Below are positions 37,201 through 46,725 of a DNA stretch of 64,000 nucleotides, piece after piece (the stretch's first letter is position 1; the number at the start of each line of letters is the position of its first letter). The notes beneath the pieces are model-generated. The model made no database searches. It was not told the DNA's origin and saw only the letters and a list, made by a program, of their open reading frames with translations. The position numbers and the translations under genes are program-made. The stretch spans positions 3,534,001-3,598,000 of the forward strand of contig NC_088314.1 of the NCBI RefSeq assembly GCF_910592395.1. Direction: 5' to 3'. The stretch is from Lineus longissimus. Lineage: Eukaryota; Nemertea; Pilidiophora; Heteronemertea; Lineidae.

Positions 37201-40200
37201 TCCCCGCTCAGTTACATGTTTTTGATTTCATACACGTACACTTTTAGACAAGGAAGTAAGCATTTACAATGAGCCATAAATCCTGCACCTCGTCCAGCAA
37301 TAAAACATGAAGTATAAAACAAGTCTGGAAATCATGCACATACACAACAAATGGCTGGACCAATTGGACCCAGACAGATCTCAAGCCACAGTGTGACAAA
37401 CATCGAAACCACTTCTTACTGAGCTATTTACTTAAAAACACCGAAAACCAAGTGCTCAAGACACTTTTCAAAACATCGGACTTCAGATTAGCTCTTGGGG
37501 AAGTCAGATGAAAAACCACCCAAAACCACACCAGTCCAAACAATTAGTACATGAAGGCAAGCAGAAGCGATGTACCCCATGACATGGTTACCTGCTCGGT
37601 ATATAGACCGGGTACAACTTGGCTGATTTCCGCTTTGATCTATTTCTGAACCTGTGCATGCTGAAGTAACATGAAGATGTCAATGGAGGGCTTGTGTGAA
37701 AAAAAGTCAGGGATCCACAAATTAATTTCAAGTTACCTTAGCTAAAGCCATCATTACAGGTGGTTATTAAGAAAAAATCATCTTTCTGTAAAGTTCATTG
37801 ACACACTGAGTTGATCGGTTAGCCGCTTGAGGGGCATCTGTTCTACAAGGGCCTATTACGGGTAGACCTCGCCCGACAACTAGCTTAACCTGTTGGCACA
37901 GTTTGTGGCAGTTTAGGTAACATGCATAGCATCACACAACTTGACAAAGGCGGCTTTTAAATCATCATTCAGAGGGAAAATTCATGCAACCTGAAACCAT
38001 ACGACATGATGAAGTCATCAGAACTAAAACACACCATTTACACTCACACACACACAGAACAAGAGAACATTCACAGATCAGATGCCTACACTACCAACCA
38101 AGGGCCAAATATTTCTCTTAGCTTATTGTAACTTGGAGCCAAAAAGGTGAATGACCCTAGTGACCCTTTGATACACTGTTTAAGCCATGTACATGTACAT
38201 GCTGTAACAAAAACAAAACCACACCTACCCAGCTTTAAGCGGCAGAGCCAGCTTCTCTGTTTTGTCGACATCTTCATTCAGGAATGACTTCATGCTTTCA
38301 ACCGACTTGATTGGAGCGTCATCGTCCTCCATTTCGTAAGCGATGTCAATAGAAGCAGGAGAGCCAATAGCTGGAGTGGCAGTGGTGGGCTTTTCATTTC
38401 CTTGATCAGCTTTTGCCTTGTCTGAAACTTGGACTTGAGTTTCCAGTTGTTCATGAGACTTTGCTGTGACTGCTGACACAGGAGTCGGAGGGGGAAGCTG
38501 TACTGTTGCACGTGACAGTTCGAATGCAGATTTTGACTGCTTTACAAGTACACTTGCTATATCAGTCGGTTTGACCGGCTCTGCACCAGGGACAACAGGG
38601 ATATGAAGCTTTTGTAAGAGGGACTTGGCTAGATCACTAGCCGACCGTCCACCAGAGTCCAGGACAGAGTCAAGCTTGTCGGACAGTGGCATAGTTGGAG
38701 TTGACTGAGATGAAGTGGTGATGCTTGTCTGCTGAGGAGCACTGGAAGTGCTGTAGGGACTAGAAAAACCAGTTAGAATACTCTGCGTCTTTGGTGAATT
38801 GAAGTGTTTCTCAATATCACCTGGAGTGTATGTGCTATAGAATCCAGTTTTTGGTTTTGGCGGCGCAGCCTTTTCTTCTTCTTCTTCATGTTCTTCAAGA
38901 TATGGCATATCATTTGGAGAACTTGACCTTGAGTTTGGATCCATGTTATACAAGTCTCTTTCCGCTAAAGCCTGGTCATCAACAGGAGAAGACCCACCAG
39001 ATTTGTCCTTGAGGGATGCGAGTTTCAATCCAGTAGAGGCCTCTGGTTTAAACTGTCCAGGATTGAATTTCTGCAGAATGCTTGTCAGGGTGGCAGTCGG
39101 CAGGATATCCTCAATCAGCAGGTTACCAAGAGGTTGGCTCGTGCCAGTCGAGTGCTGGCGTGCTGCTTGCGGTGGTACTGCAGATGTCAATCCTGTACCA
39201 CTTGCAGTACTAGCCACACTAGGCTGCACACCAGCACTGCCCGGCCCTTCGCTTCCACTCCCTAAACTCTGCCGGAAACGAGGATCCCTACCAATTTTTT
39301 TCCCAGAGATTTGTGTGCCCCAAGGTTCTTTTGCATTGGCAGCACCAGAAGGTGAAATCGTCCCTTTGCTTGCTCCAGAAGGTGGACCATCCCTACCAGG
39401 CACGCGGGGAGTAAAAAGGGGCATAAATCCGAGATAAGACACTTTACTTCCTCTTATATTACCACCAGGGTATCGCACCAGTTCAAAATTGCGTTTATCC
39501 TGCACATGCCTTTCTGCCTTGAAAGTATTACTGAGTGCCGACTTCTTCAGAACGGCCAAACGTGGCATGTCAAATTTGTAGCCATCGTCAGGAAAGTCTA
39601 CACCCATAGCAGTCACTCTCGTTGGTTTAGGCGGCTCTCGTAAATCAACATCATGTTGTCCCACAGGAGGTTCTGGACATGGTGGATGGACCTGATCACG
39701 AAAAGGTCTAGCAGCAGCTTGAGAAGGAGGTTGTGAATTCGGTGGCGCTGTCACAATTTTCGTGATTTGTGATATTGCTTCCTGATTGTCAATCTTGCCT
39801 GCTGACAGTTTATACACCAGAGCAAGTAATTTCGGGTCCGCAGATGATGATGAAGCTTTGGATTGAGCAAGATCATGTATTTTTTTGTCCCGATCTCCTG
39901 GAGTCGGCAGTAATCCTCTTTCTCCTGGAGTCGGCAGTAATCCTCTTTCTCCTGGAGTTGGCAGCAATGGAGGACGACTGTACTGCCGTTTAACCTTTGT
40001 ACTGGCGCTGCTCGTCGCTCGGCCATGGTGGTCATACTGTCTTTCCGGTCCCAGTCTAGAATACAAGCTGTCTTCTGATGAAGGAGATTGATCGCGCCCG
40101 TGATCGTGGTATACTGATCCAGCCGGGGAGAAGCCAATGCGAGGTTGACCTGAAAGCAGACGAAAAGTCCTTGCAACAAAATTCCTCGGTTTGCTATTAG

Positions 40201-43200
40201 ATCATAGAATACTGAGGTGTTTGCACTACTTAGCTCTGTACTTGACTTGAGTAGGCAACACTATCTGACATTTATGAACCTCAAAATGTGGCATTTTATT
40301 CTTTATTTCAATGAACAGCAACACAAAGGCAGCAAGAAATTGAGTCTAATTCAGATGGCTGCATCAAAACTGATGGAGATAAAGAAGAAACTACCATTAT
40401 CACAAATGTTTGGAATAAAATTAGAGTGCTCTGTGGTTAAGAAAACATTTCAAAAAGGACTACAAACTACTACACTGAAACAAAAGAGAACAAAATCAGC
40501 TTACAGAATGAGGAAAGAGAGCAAGATAGAAATTATTTTGAACTCATAACACCAAACACCAAATTTTATGTTCTCCACACCTTTTGGGTAGGACTAGGAG
40601 GCTCATAAACCAGGTTTTAGTTACAGATTCCCATGTTGACCAAGGTGTGAAGGTAATGGTAATGGTAATGGTAATGGTAAACAGTTTGGGGGTTGAGGAC
40701 AGCATCAATGGGATTGTCAAACTCTGTTCACAGGTGTGGAGAACACTGCAGTTTAGACAGATAGTCACCTGCAAATGGGACGTCATAAAATGCACGATAA
40801 TCGACGTCGTGGGCAGTGCGATAATCCATGTCGTGATCAGTAGCTTGCTGCAAGAGACTACCATAGGGTTGAACACCCTCGTACGAGATTGGGTACGAAG
40901 AAGGTAAAGTGACTTGTGGGGAGCCCTCGTGTGAGACTGGTGTGTTCCACATCGATTGAGGTGTTAGAGGATGGTGAAAGACGTTAGGTGTTTGTGGAGT
41001 CATCGGCGATGAGTCTCCGGGACTTGTTAGTAGTGGACTAGAGAGGCTGTCAAAACCACCACCATAGGATTGGGTTGGGGATGATAGGACTGGCTGAGCT
41101 GTAAATGTAAGTGGTAGGAATGTGATTATGGTTTAGGTTAAAGGTTTTTAAACTTGTATGTTATGGAAGGCAGCTTATCATATCTATGTCTTGTTTCGGA
41201 TGTGAAAGCAATAAGCATGAAAGATGTATCATTTTATATGCATTTAGAGGCTATCCTAACCTAGGTTCTAGTGTTTAGGGTTTTATGAACCTAACTTGCC
41301 AAAGACAAACCAAGGCTCTGAAAACCACACAAACGCTAGTGTCAACCCCTTTCCAAAGTGGCGAAACCTTGCTCAGGTAGCAAAGAGCACCACTATTCTA
41401 GCACAGAAGCATATAGAAGAAAATTAGAATAATTGTTAAGTTGTGAAAAAAATATGTGCCTCTAGGGTAATGTGGAAATGAAGATGAAGATACCAGCACA
41501 CTTTTCAAATATATACCTCTGGAAGCTGCCAACCTGGACATCCTGGGCGAGATGAATATACAATGCAGAGATATCACAGGCAGTTTAGTTGAAGGCAATC
41601 CTGAAAATAAAGGAGAACGAGGTTGACAGGAGGATACAGGTTTTCAATGGTGGCTCAAGGCTGACTACCAGGTTTAGTTGCCACGGTGATTTGGGCCGAG
41701 TAGCTGACTTTTATATGTGTCCTCTAGGGTACAACATCATGGAATTAGCCCCCCCCCCCCCTTGGTTGATCCGATATCTTTGCTGAGGTCACCCCACAAA
41801 TTCGTTGCTGAAAATCATCTATAACTGCCTGAAAAGTTACTGACTTACCAACTTTCACAGTCACATCACAGTCAGGAATCAGCAAGATAGTCACATCCTC
41901 CTCTAACTTTGCAATCAGAAACTGAAAAAGAAACATATTTTAAAAGATAGATTGAGAATTGAACGTAGGTTGTACAAATCACTATTTCCTTTATGAATCC
42001 CTTGATTAACAGGCCAGTGAATTAAGTCACAAGATGTAACACCCATGGCCAGCAAGTGACTGTCAACCTCACACTTTGACAAGTTGCCTGTAGGGAGCAG
42101 TGTCATTAATGAATGAGCGAGTGGATTCTGTCTGTATGATTGGTCCGACTCAAATGAAATTTGCCCAAATGGAGATGGCATGATCTTTAAACCAGCTGCT
42201 GCATGACCCTGTAAAGCTCAAGTGTCAAGGAAGATGATCCACCTACAAACCCACCTTTTTCTTCACCTCCAAAAACTTGACGAGTCTCTTCAGATTAGTT
42301 TCATCACCTTTCTGGGGCCGTATGTCACAGCAATTGTAAAACTTCCCATTGTATTTTTTCTCGTTCCCCTTCACCAGGCTGTATATGTTACCCAGGAACC
42401 GAGACTCCAATACACTCAACGGAAAGCTCGTGTTTATCAGGATTTCATCAGATCTGAAACAGGAAAACATTTGAACAAGTTTATACATGTACAAATTGAA
42501 ACAAATTGAGGCATTTGTTTGTTTAACAAATCATTCATACCAACTTCTCTATCAGCAGCAAAATTGTCATTGGTGGTTTTTTTTTCGGATTTGAAAAATA
42601 AATGTGACCTGTGAGACAGGCCACACATATACAAGAAGACCTCACCAGATAGTTATCACACTCACATCTTTGCAGGCCTGACAGCATTGTTGAAGGTCAC
42701 CAGCTCAACATAACAGGTCAAGGCGTACTTGTTCTTCAAGATGCCACTCCAAGCCACATAACCTTCACTCTCTGTGCACTGTACTTCTTTGGGTGCTGCA
42801 GCTGGTTTTGGGACAGAGACAGGTGGTCTTGAGACGGGACTGCAAGAAAAGAAAAGCAAAATTAATCTAGACACTTTCTAAGCTAGTTTCATAAAGCAGA
42901 AAACTATGCCTGAAACACTGTCACTGAATATGCCAAATAAAATCATCAAGGAATCAAGCCCCCCCCCCCCCCACCCCCACCCCCCACGTGGTATGCCTCA
43001 ATCATGTCTATGTACGCATATAGCCTTATATACTAACCTTGGTTTTATGACTGATTTTAATGGCTTGGGTTCGCTGGTTGGCACATACTGGAACTGTAAC
43101 ACAGCATATTGACAGATCTGTCTGGGCCTGGCCTTGGGTTCAAAATCTTCATCATATTCATAAATGTAGAGCTGAAATAGATGAAGATACTAATTCACAA

Positions 43201-45595
43201 ATGGGACTTGGAGAAAAGCCAGCAATTTTTTCTCGAGTTATTGTTTTCATGTGGCAGAACGAGTAACCTGCAGCAAGGATAATGTTTTACACCAAGAGTT
43301 CGATGCTAGGAGCAGCTTGGGAAGGGGCAGGTCAACTGAGTATGCTGAAACACTGTGCACAAGATAATCACTTGGGTTTATTACAATTTTAATACATGCC
43401 AGGCTTTGATTTGATACTCATAACACCACTGCTTGACTATCAAATTCACAAAATACCATAAAATATTTTTCAATTTCTACACTGTATTCATTCTGTTGTC
43501 ATACCTGTGCTGATTCAAATGCTTGTTTCATTCCAACTTGAGACGGATCAATGCTGGTGGTCTTGGAGATATGGCAGTCAAAGTTAGGCGTGGGATCAAG
43601 TGGAATCTCACCCCGGTTCTCCACCATCGGTTTGACCTTGCCTTTCATCACTCTGAATATTACCAAGTTTCCTTTTACTCCAGTTGTAAGGGTAAAAGGT
43701 TTTAGAATGTCGGAGAAGCGACACAGAGTGACACCTGGAAAAAGTTATAATCATACTTTATTATTAAGCCCACTGTTCAGTTCTAAGCAGTTGCTGATTT
43801 TTTGTGGTTTTCTAAAAAGTTGTTAAAACTAAAAGGGCAGATACTCCAAGATATTATGATGTTACAATTGGACAGCTGCCTTGCAATAGGTTCAACTAAA
43901 GACTTCTACTTGTCCATATGGCAACTACTTTACTGAAGTAACTTTTCCATAAGAGGATAGTTGTCCAGGACAATTGGACAAGTAGGATAATCAAGCAGTT
44001 TCAACACGATGAGAGTGTCAACACATCACATGATCAACGAAAGAAATAATTAACCTTTTGTAGCATCACCAATACAAGACGACGTCACATTGCCAGCTCG
44101 GATCCCCTCCTTGCAGATCTGGTGTAGCTGAAACAGAAAGGAGAGAAATTCAGGTTAACCAGGAGGGCTTCCCGACTTCTTAACTCGGCCCGTTGCTGAA
44201 GATCTCCGATGCTGGAATCGGCAGCCTGGTGCCCACGGGTGGTTTTCAGGTGCCCCTTAGATCAACCTGCACCCTAGAAAGCTTAAGTAACACTCTTATC
44301 AAAATCAAAATGTATTGTAGCATAAGTGAAAATCTTCTAAGTTTTGGATGGGCTAGCGGCACATCAAATAATTGAATGAAGCCTAAACAGTCACGGCTGT
44401 CCACCTACCTCAATCTGATCAAACACAAGTAGAAATGCATAACTGTCGGCAGTTTCTTTCTCAGAATAACCATCAACTCGCATCTCCTTTCTCTTCTCTT
44501 GATACTGAAAAGACACGTTATATCCAATCATACCAGTTTCTTGGAATAATTCAGAATTTCTTCTAGTTTATAAACAACTTGAGCTCTTTGACATGAGTGT
44601 TTGAACGGTGAGTTGTGTCAAAGAAATGCTAGTGTTACCATGAAATTGCAGATGACTTATAAATGGAATAACAGCACACACTATGACTAAGGTCATGACA
44701 ATAACTCGGTGAACTGATAATGATAAAAATCTTGTAGTTGTACCTCATCCATGATATTCTGATTATGAACGAGCTGAGCACTCTGGTACTTGAAGGCTTG
44801 GGTTGAACCTCCTCTGTCCTTGAAATTTTGCTGTATGATTGGCAGAATCTCATTTTTGAATTCTCTAGAAGTGAGTGTCAATTCTTCAAATAAACCTACG
44901 AACAGAAAAAAGACCTACTAAGGAGAGATAGTTTTATCAGCAACTGCATGATATGTTGATGTCTGGTCGCTACGGTCTGGTCCATACAGTACATCACTCC
45001 ACCAATATCGTTATGCTATATGAACTTTTCTCTAGACTCTGACGATTGCATGTTGATCAAAAGACAAAATATGACAAATTCGAAATATTCAATTGCAATC
45101 CCACATCTAACTGAAACTGGCCTAAATACCTTTTTTCACCTTCTGTCTTTTTGGAATCGTGAATTTTTTCAATGTGTCAATATCAAGATCCTGGTAATCA
45201 GCAAATTCGCCTCGATCTTCTTTATCTTTGTCAAGTCTGACATTTTCAACATCAACATTTTGAGAATACAAATCCCTCGATGACACATCTCGCCTCCTCC
45301 CATGGCCAGCAGAGTTGTCTCTTTTACTAGCCCCTTGGCTGCTGGATGACGCAGACCGACCTCTTATTACAGGAGGTGGCACTTGTCCACCACCTGCAAC
45401 AACCGTGGAGGGATGCGGCGCAGAGACTGCTGAAGAGGGCATACCAATAGCCACCTTCGCATTTCCATGAAAATCTGACTTTTGGCGATCATATTTTGGT
45501 ACATTTTGTTCATGTGCACAAATTTTCGACCCATTCTTTTCATCCTCTTTGGTGTCCTTTATATTACTAAACAAATTATCAAAGAGATTAGCCAT
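8119..45595 (-). CDS. TASOR: giant TASOR-like (HUSH complex) protein, 34 coding exons, about 5,775 aa
   Basis: TASOR scaffolds the HUSH complex with MPP8 and periphilin and directs H3K9me3 silencing of transposons and intronless DNA. Evidence here: exon 1/2 joins as KKGLFEELTLTSREF, matching the family entry into the pseudo-PARP (DUF3715) domain; exons 2-6 follow that domain to its end; exons 7-9 are SPOC-like; exons 30-33 match the TASOR C-terminal domain. I traced all 34 exons by GT-AG signals; every junction keeps phase and the total (17,328 nt) is divisible by 3. The start is ATG 45595 (MANLFDNLF). Human TASOR is about 1,670 aa, so ~4,000 residues are extra: C2H2 fingers, SPR repeats, SIM-like run, RS domain. 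The donor of exon 22 is the weakest call. An alternative is two genes fused by my model, but no internal start, stop or polyadenylation break is evident. Exon coordinates are in the segment entries. Confidence 0.8.
8208..9915. other. terminal intron of the TASOR-like gene
   Basis: 1.7 kb without convincing coding content. It holds an inverted-repeat element at 9599-9862. The open frames on the minus strand at 8465-9153 have no matching splice phases that I could find. Confidence 0.45.
9599..9862. mobile_element. MITE-like element, ~16-bp terminal inverted repeats
   Basis: Left GGTGCCTTTTCAGGCTC (9599-9615) and right GAGCCTGAAAAGGTAC (9847-9862) are inverse complements with one mismatch. Inside is a 39-bp direct repeat (9681-9719 and 9720-9758), which produces the repeated LICYAACVFHDR frame at 9631-9870; I do not regard that frame as a gene. 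Confidence 0.5.
9893..11401 (-). other. TASOR-like exons 30-33: TASOR C-terminal domain
   Basis: Exons: 11401-11116, 10768-10657, 10506-10310, 10047-9916 (or read-through to a stop at 9893-9895). Landmarks following the vertebrate TASOR C-terminus are VTTEILVFILEEDIPRANLI, GGMVVPDEDILL, LKSALEDMLEQQRCGNEWSV, EGIVELLAKHKCD, CLLELQRKHCSSYRFTIML and NLEEMLAEYF. The fold is probably the PIN-like and helical part of TASOR. This end fixes the gene's identity independently of the N-terminus. Confidence 0.9.
12850..13260 (-). other. RS (arginine-serine) domain (exon 29)
   Basis: About 135 residues (~4970-5108) are dominated by RS/SR dipeptides and SRSPR/SRSQSPR units, for example RRSRSRSPRHYKSRRSRSQS. 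Such domains occur in splicing factors and in nuclear-speckle and chromatin-associated proteins, and are substrates of SRPK/CLK kinases. It is not part of vertebrate TASOR as I know it; the HUSH partner periphilin has an Arg/Ser-rich low-complexity part. Confidence 0.9.
16805..17290 (-). repeat. internally duplicated ~75-residue module (exon 29)
   Basis: Copy 1 (about 17285-17060) starts HFRPLHSLFKKDL, continues VTQGVLKEIYDKL, ALQNWENEYG and ends PDYW. Copy 2 (about 17040-16805) starts HLRPLILCPKRRL, continues TVQGEIFNTLLKL, AISWEQEIP and ends GSYW. The order and spacing of conserved positions agree. The module looks helical and is not low complexity. A weaker third copy may precede it (FQLRTPLAEDARNLGEINKV). 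Confidence 0.55.
17885..18345 (-). other. tandem SUMO-interacting-motif-like segment (exon 29)
   Basis: Within ~155 residues (about 3275-3430) there are about eight short hydrophobic strings next to acidic or Ser residues: DDDVLIIQTSD, SGDTVVVQQSD, NDDVIIVQRT, SDDVIITPA, CEDVVVIQQS, SDGDIIVGKK, SDVAVMVQE, and YDVIIIGESPE. The pattern (V/I)x(V/I)(V/I) with acidic flank is the established SIM core. Several units share DVVIxQ(S/T) context, which suggests tandem duplication. A run of this kind would favour poly-SUMO binding. Confidence 0.75.
18380..19060 (-). repeat. SPR-type degenerate protein repeat (exon 29)
   Basis: Residues ~3040-3265 repeat short units such as RNSSPRQ, RRESSPSRPG and RNELSPSR. 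At DNA level the unit is degenerate at ~33-66 bp periodicity. It is disordered and rich in Ser-Pro kinase sites. The antisense strand gives a Leu/Gly-rich 186-codon shadow frame. Confidence 0.85.
20917..24524. other. 3.6-kb intron of the TASOR-like gene (between exons 27 and 28)
   Basis: No coding signal is seen. It contains a TAC trinucleotide microsatellite (22215-22253), a duplicated 24-bp unit with TACATGTACATTA words near 22500-22550, and AT-rich unique sequence. Confidence 0.6.
22215..22253. repeat. (TAC)n microsatellite
   Basis: About 12 uninterrupted TAC/CTA units lie in the large intron. Confidence 0.95.
26536..29944 (-). other. TASOR-like exons 18-23: five single-exon C2H2 zinc fingers
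   Basis: Exons: 29944-29843, 29548-29447, 28184-27966, 27657-27436 (linker), 26974-~26765, 26619-26536. Five fingers have the form C-x2-C-x12-H-x5-H: CGFCWKSF...HQVASKH, CLACSLEY...HFDSTGH, CGFCWNTF...HRENTGH, CGSCVMDY...HLEYSGH, CGVCENAY...HAESSGH. The H-x5-H spacing and the GH ending are typical of U1C/matrin/JAZ-type fingers, which often bind RNA or dsRNA. All these exons are phase 0 at both ends. Exon 21 is a Lys/Glu coiled segment plus a poly-Ser run from a TCA repeat. The exon 22 donor is uncertain: I use TGT|GTACGA for phase. Confidence 0.8.
29640..29735. repeat. small inverted repeat in a TASOR-like intron
   Basis: CCCCTTTGCAGTG near 29649 and CACTGCAAAGAGG near 29714 can pair with one mismatch across ~50 bp. 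It is possibly a fragment of a small element. Confidence 0.4.
30247..31490 (-). other. TASOR-like exon 17: Ser/Thr/Val/Pro-rich region
   Basis: A 1,244-nt exon (residues ~1612-2027) encodes a disordered region. It includes basic clusters (PPRKKNKLGE), repeated KxEP-type motifs (LKQEPVD, IKTEPPGK) resembling SUMO acceptor consensus psi-K-x-E, and long Val/Thr/Pro stretches. It ends phase 0, directly before the zinc-finger exons. Confidence 0.75.
31741..35895 (-). other. TASOR-like exons 14-16, with a conserved-looking globular segment
   Basis: Exons: 35895-35819, 32898-32253, 31880-31741 (residues ~1325-1612). Exon 14 has a basic nuclear-localisation-like RIKRKADDE. The first part of exon 15 is low-complexity Thr/Ala/Pro. 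From ~1480 the composition changes to a balanced ~125-residue segment (SDKYCSFISKIAREHGNFEG ... LGRYKRGELSEMEKINEES) that looks folded; I do not recognise it. A 128-codon Gln-rich frame on the same strand in another phase (32563-32949) is an overlap shadow. An exon-like block at ~35.07-35.11 kb was left out because its phase does not fit. Confidence 0.65.
31896..32228. repeat. ~134-bp tandem repeat, about 2.5 copies, in the intron before exon 16
   Basis: AAGCACATGACTGCACTCAC recurs at about 31897, 32032 and 32166, with the intervening ~134 bp nearly identical between copies. The array ends a few bases before the exon 15 donor at 32253. Confidence 0.9.
36866..37651 (-). other. TASOR-like exons 12-13: pair of similar short cassette exons
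   Basis: Exon 12 (37651-37592, 60 nt) encodes FRNRSKRKSAKLYPVYIPS and exon 13 (36931-36866, 66 nt) encodes a 21-residue block ending TDIPLYIPT. Both enter and leave in phase 2, both are multiples of 3, and both end Y-I-P-[S/T]-Arg. They can therefore be spliced together, singly, or as mutually exclusive alternatives without breaking the frame. Confidence 0.6.
38229..41098 (-). other. TASOR-like exons 10-11: long disordered linker
   Basis: Exons: 41098-40769 and 40149-38229 (residues ~532-1283). The linker is Pro/Ser-rich, with a 9-residue repeat LLPTPGERG in three copies, an acidic Glu run, and a short likely helical element near residue 710 (KLLALVYKLSAGKIDNQEA). The exon-10 donor GCAG|GTGACT is fixed by phase with exon 11; ignoring it would end the frame 29 codons later. 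Confidence 0.75.
39890..39970 (-). repeat. in-frame 27-bp tandem repeat, 3 copies (exon 11)
   Basis: Three adjacent 27-bp units encode LLPTPGERG, LLPTPGERG and LLPTPGDRD. The units are nearly identical at DNA level, which indicates recent, probably length-variable expansion. Confidence 0.9.
41849..42839 (-). other. TASOR-like exons 7-9: SPOC-like domain
   Basis: Exons: 42839-42666, 42453-42255, 41921-41849 (residues ~384-532). The sequence EGYVAWSGILKNKYALTCYV starts a beta-rich domain typical of SPOC. It continues through LSVLESRFLGNIYSLVKG and ends with FLIAKLEEDVTILLIPD. The position directly after the pseudo-PARP domain is the TASOR arrangement. Confidence 0.75.
43038..45595 (-). other. 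TASOR-like exons 1-6: N-terminal tail and pseudo-PARP domain
   Basis: Exons: 45595-45130, 44895-44744, 44504-44409, 44127-44055, 43734-43505, 43171-43038. Residues 1-~150 are a disordered leader. Residues ~150-384 are the pseudo-PARP (DUF3715) domain, with landmarks SREFKNEIL, AQLVHNQNIMDE, ADSYAFLLVFDQ, QICKEGIRAG, GNLVIFRVMKGKVK, LDPTPNFDCHISK, and LYIYEYDEDFEPKARPRQIC. Each has an aligned counterpart in vertebrate TASOR. The vertebrate domain is known to lack NAD+ binding and catalysis but to be needed for silencing. Confidence 0.9.
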
Positions 45596-46725
45596 CCTGA
45601 AAGACTAATTTGGACATATTTTGATTGCAAAATCGTGAAAACTTTTAGTCAACACCATCATCCACAAAAATAGATAACTCTCATATTGTCCAATGAGCGA
45701 GTATGTGACAAACGTCTGACACTGTCGTCTTATAATCGTTTTCATTGGTCGCTTGAAATATGAGGCGCCGAAGCAGCGATAAATGCCAAGTGCCGGTGTG
45801 AAAGAATTTCTAGTCCTTCAAACTGCACCAATCATTTACCAGCTGTTCCATTTAAATTTATACCGGTATATCAAAATTTCATGTCCAAGTCTTCAGAAGA
45901 AAATATTCACCGAGAAAGAGGTTCTGCATGTAGAAATGTACAGAGCAATTTTGCGCTGCGACATATTCCTTAACGCCGAAAACTGGCCTGAGTTGAACCG
46001 ACGGTCACTCCCTGCCGTGCCAGGCACTGGAACGACGAAAATGTGACTAATATACAAACAGCGCTCCATAATTAAGATCAAGTCTTGCGCAATTACCAAA
46101 AGGTTGAACATTTTTCGAATGGAAAAGAAGTGAACTTGCAATATCTGAAGTGCGGTGATAGTCGCTGTGTGTACACAGTACATGTGTATCGTGTGTGCCT
46201 TTTTCCGCAAAAAACACTGAAGTTTTCCATCAAATACTCCAAATCTGATATTCAAACTTGTTTTGAAATTGTCATAAGTTGGTGAGAAATATCAGAGTGT
46301 TAATTTTGCTGACAATTTAGCCATGTTTTCATGTAGATAAAAGCTACAGTAGGCCTAGGCCTATGATGAGTATACGCATTGATTACATAACATACTACAT
46401 CAATGCAGAAAGTTTGTGTACATTTTCAGATGTATTCAAGAATTTACAGAGCAGAAAGCAGCAGCTTCACCAATTCTCGTCATGGCAACTGTAGTTATAC
46501 ACAAATTTCACTGACAAGCTCAAGCTCAAGCAGACACACTTGGTTATGCCATGCCCTCATGACGTCCTGAACGTCAGAGTGTAGGGGCCTATTAACAAAA
46601 GATCTCATTGTCGGGTTGATGGCATAAATCTTGTGGTACATTTCCTTTCTCTTTTACCAGGGTGCGAGCTTGGTCGTAATGCTGCTCCTTACCTTTTCAG
46701 AGTTCCTAGGTCTAGCATTGCCAAA
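45596..46725. promoter_or_regulatory. divergent intergenic region between TASOR-like and MYND genes
   Basis: 1.13 kb separates the two start codons, which point away from each other, so both promoters should lie here. A 3' splice site (ACCTTTTCAG at 46691-46700) just before the MYND gene's first ATG suggests an upstream non-coding exon in this interval. No TATA box or other element is clear. Open frames here (for example 45783-46046) have no support. Confidence 0.5.

Noticed and set aside
38943-39437. 164-codon plus-strand frame
   Set aside because: Antisense shadow of TASOR-like exon 11, which has its own splice phases and composition.
40640-40690. Repeated AATGGT units, considered as a possible array
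   Set aside because: A simple hexanucleotide microsatellite just downstream of exon 10; no spacers, so not CRISPR-like or otherwise structured.
42959-42990. Poly-C runs here and at 35600, 41750 and 62400
   Set aside because: Simple homopolymer tracts in non-coding DNA; lengths may also be unreliable in the assembly.
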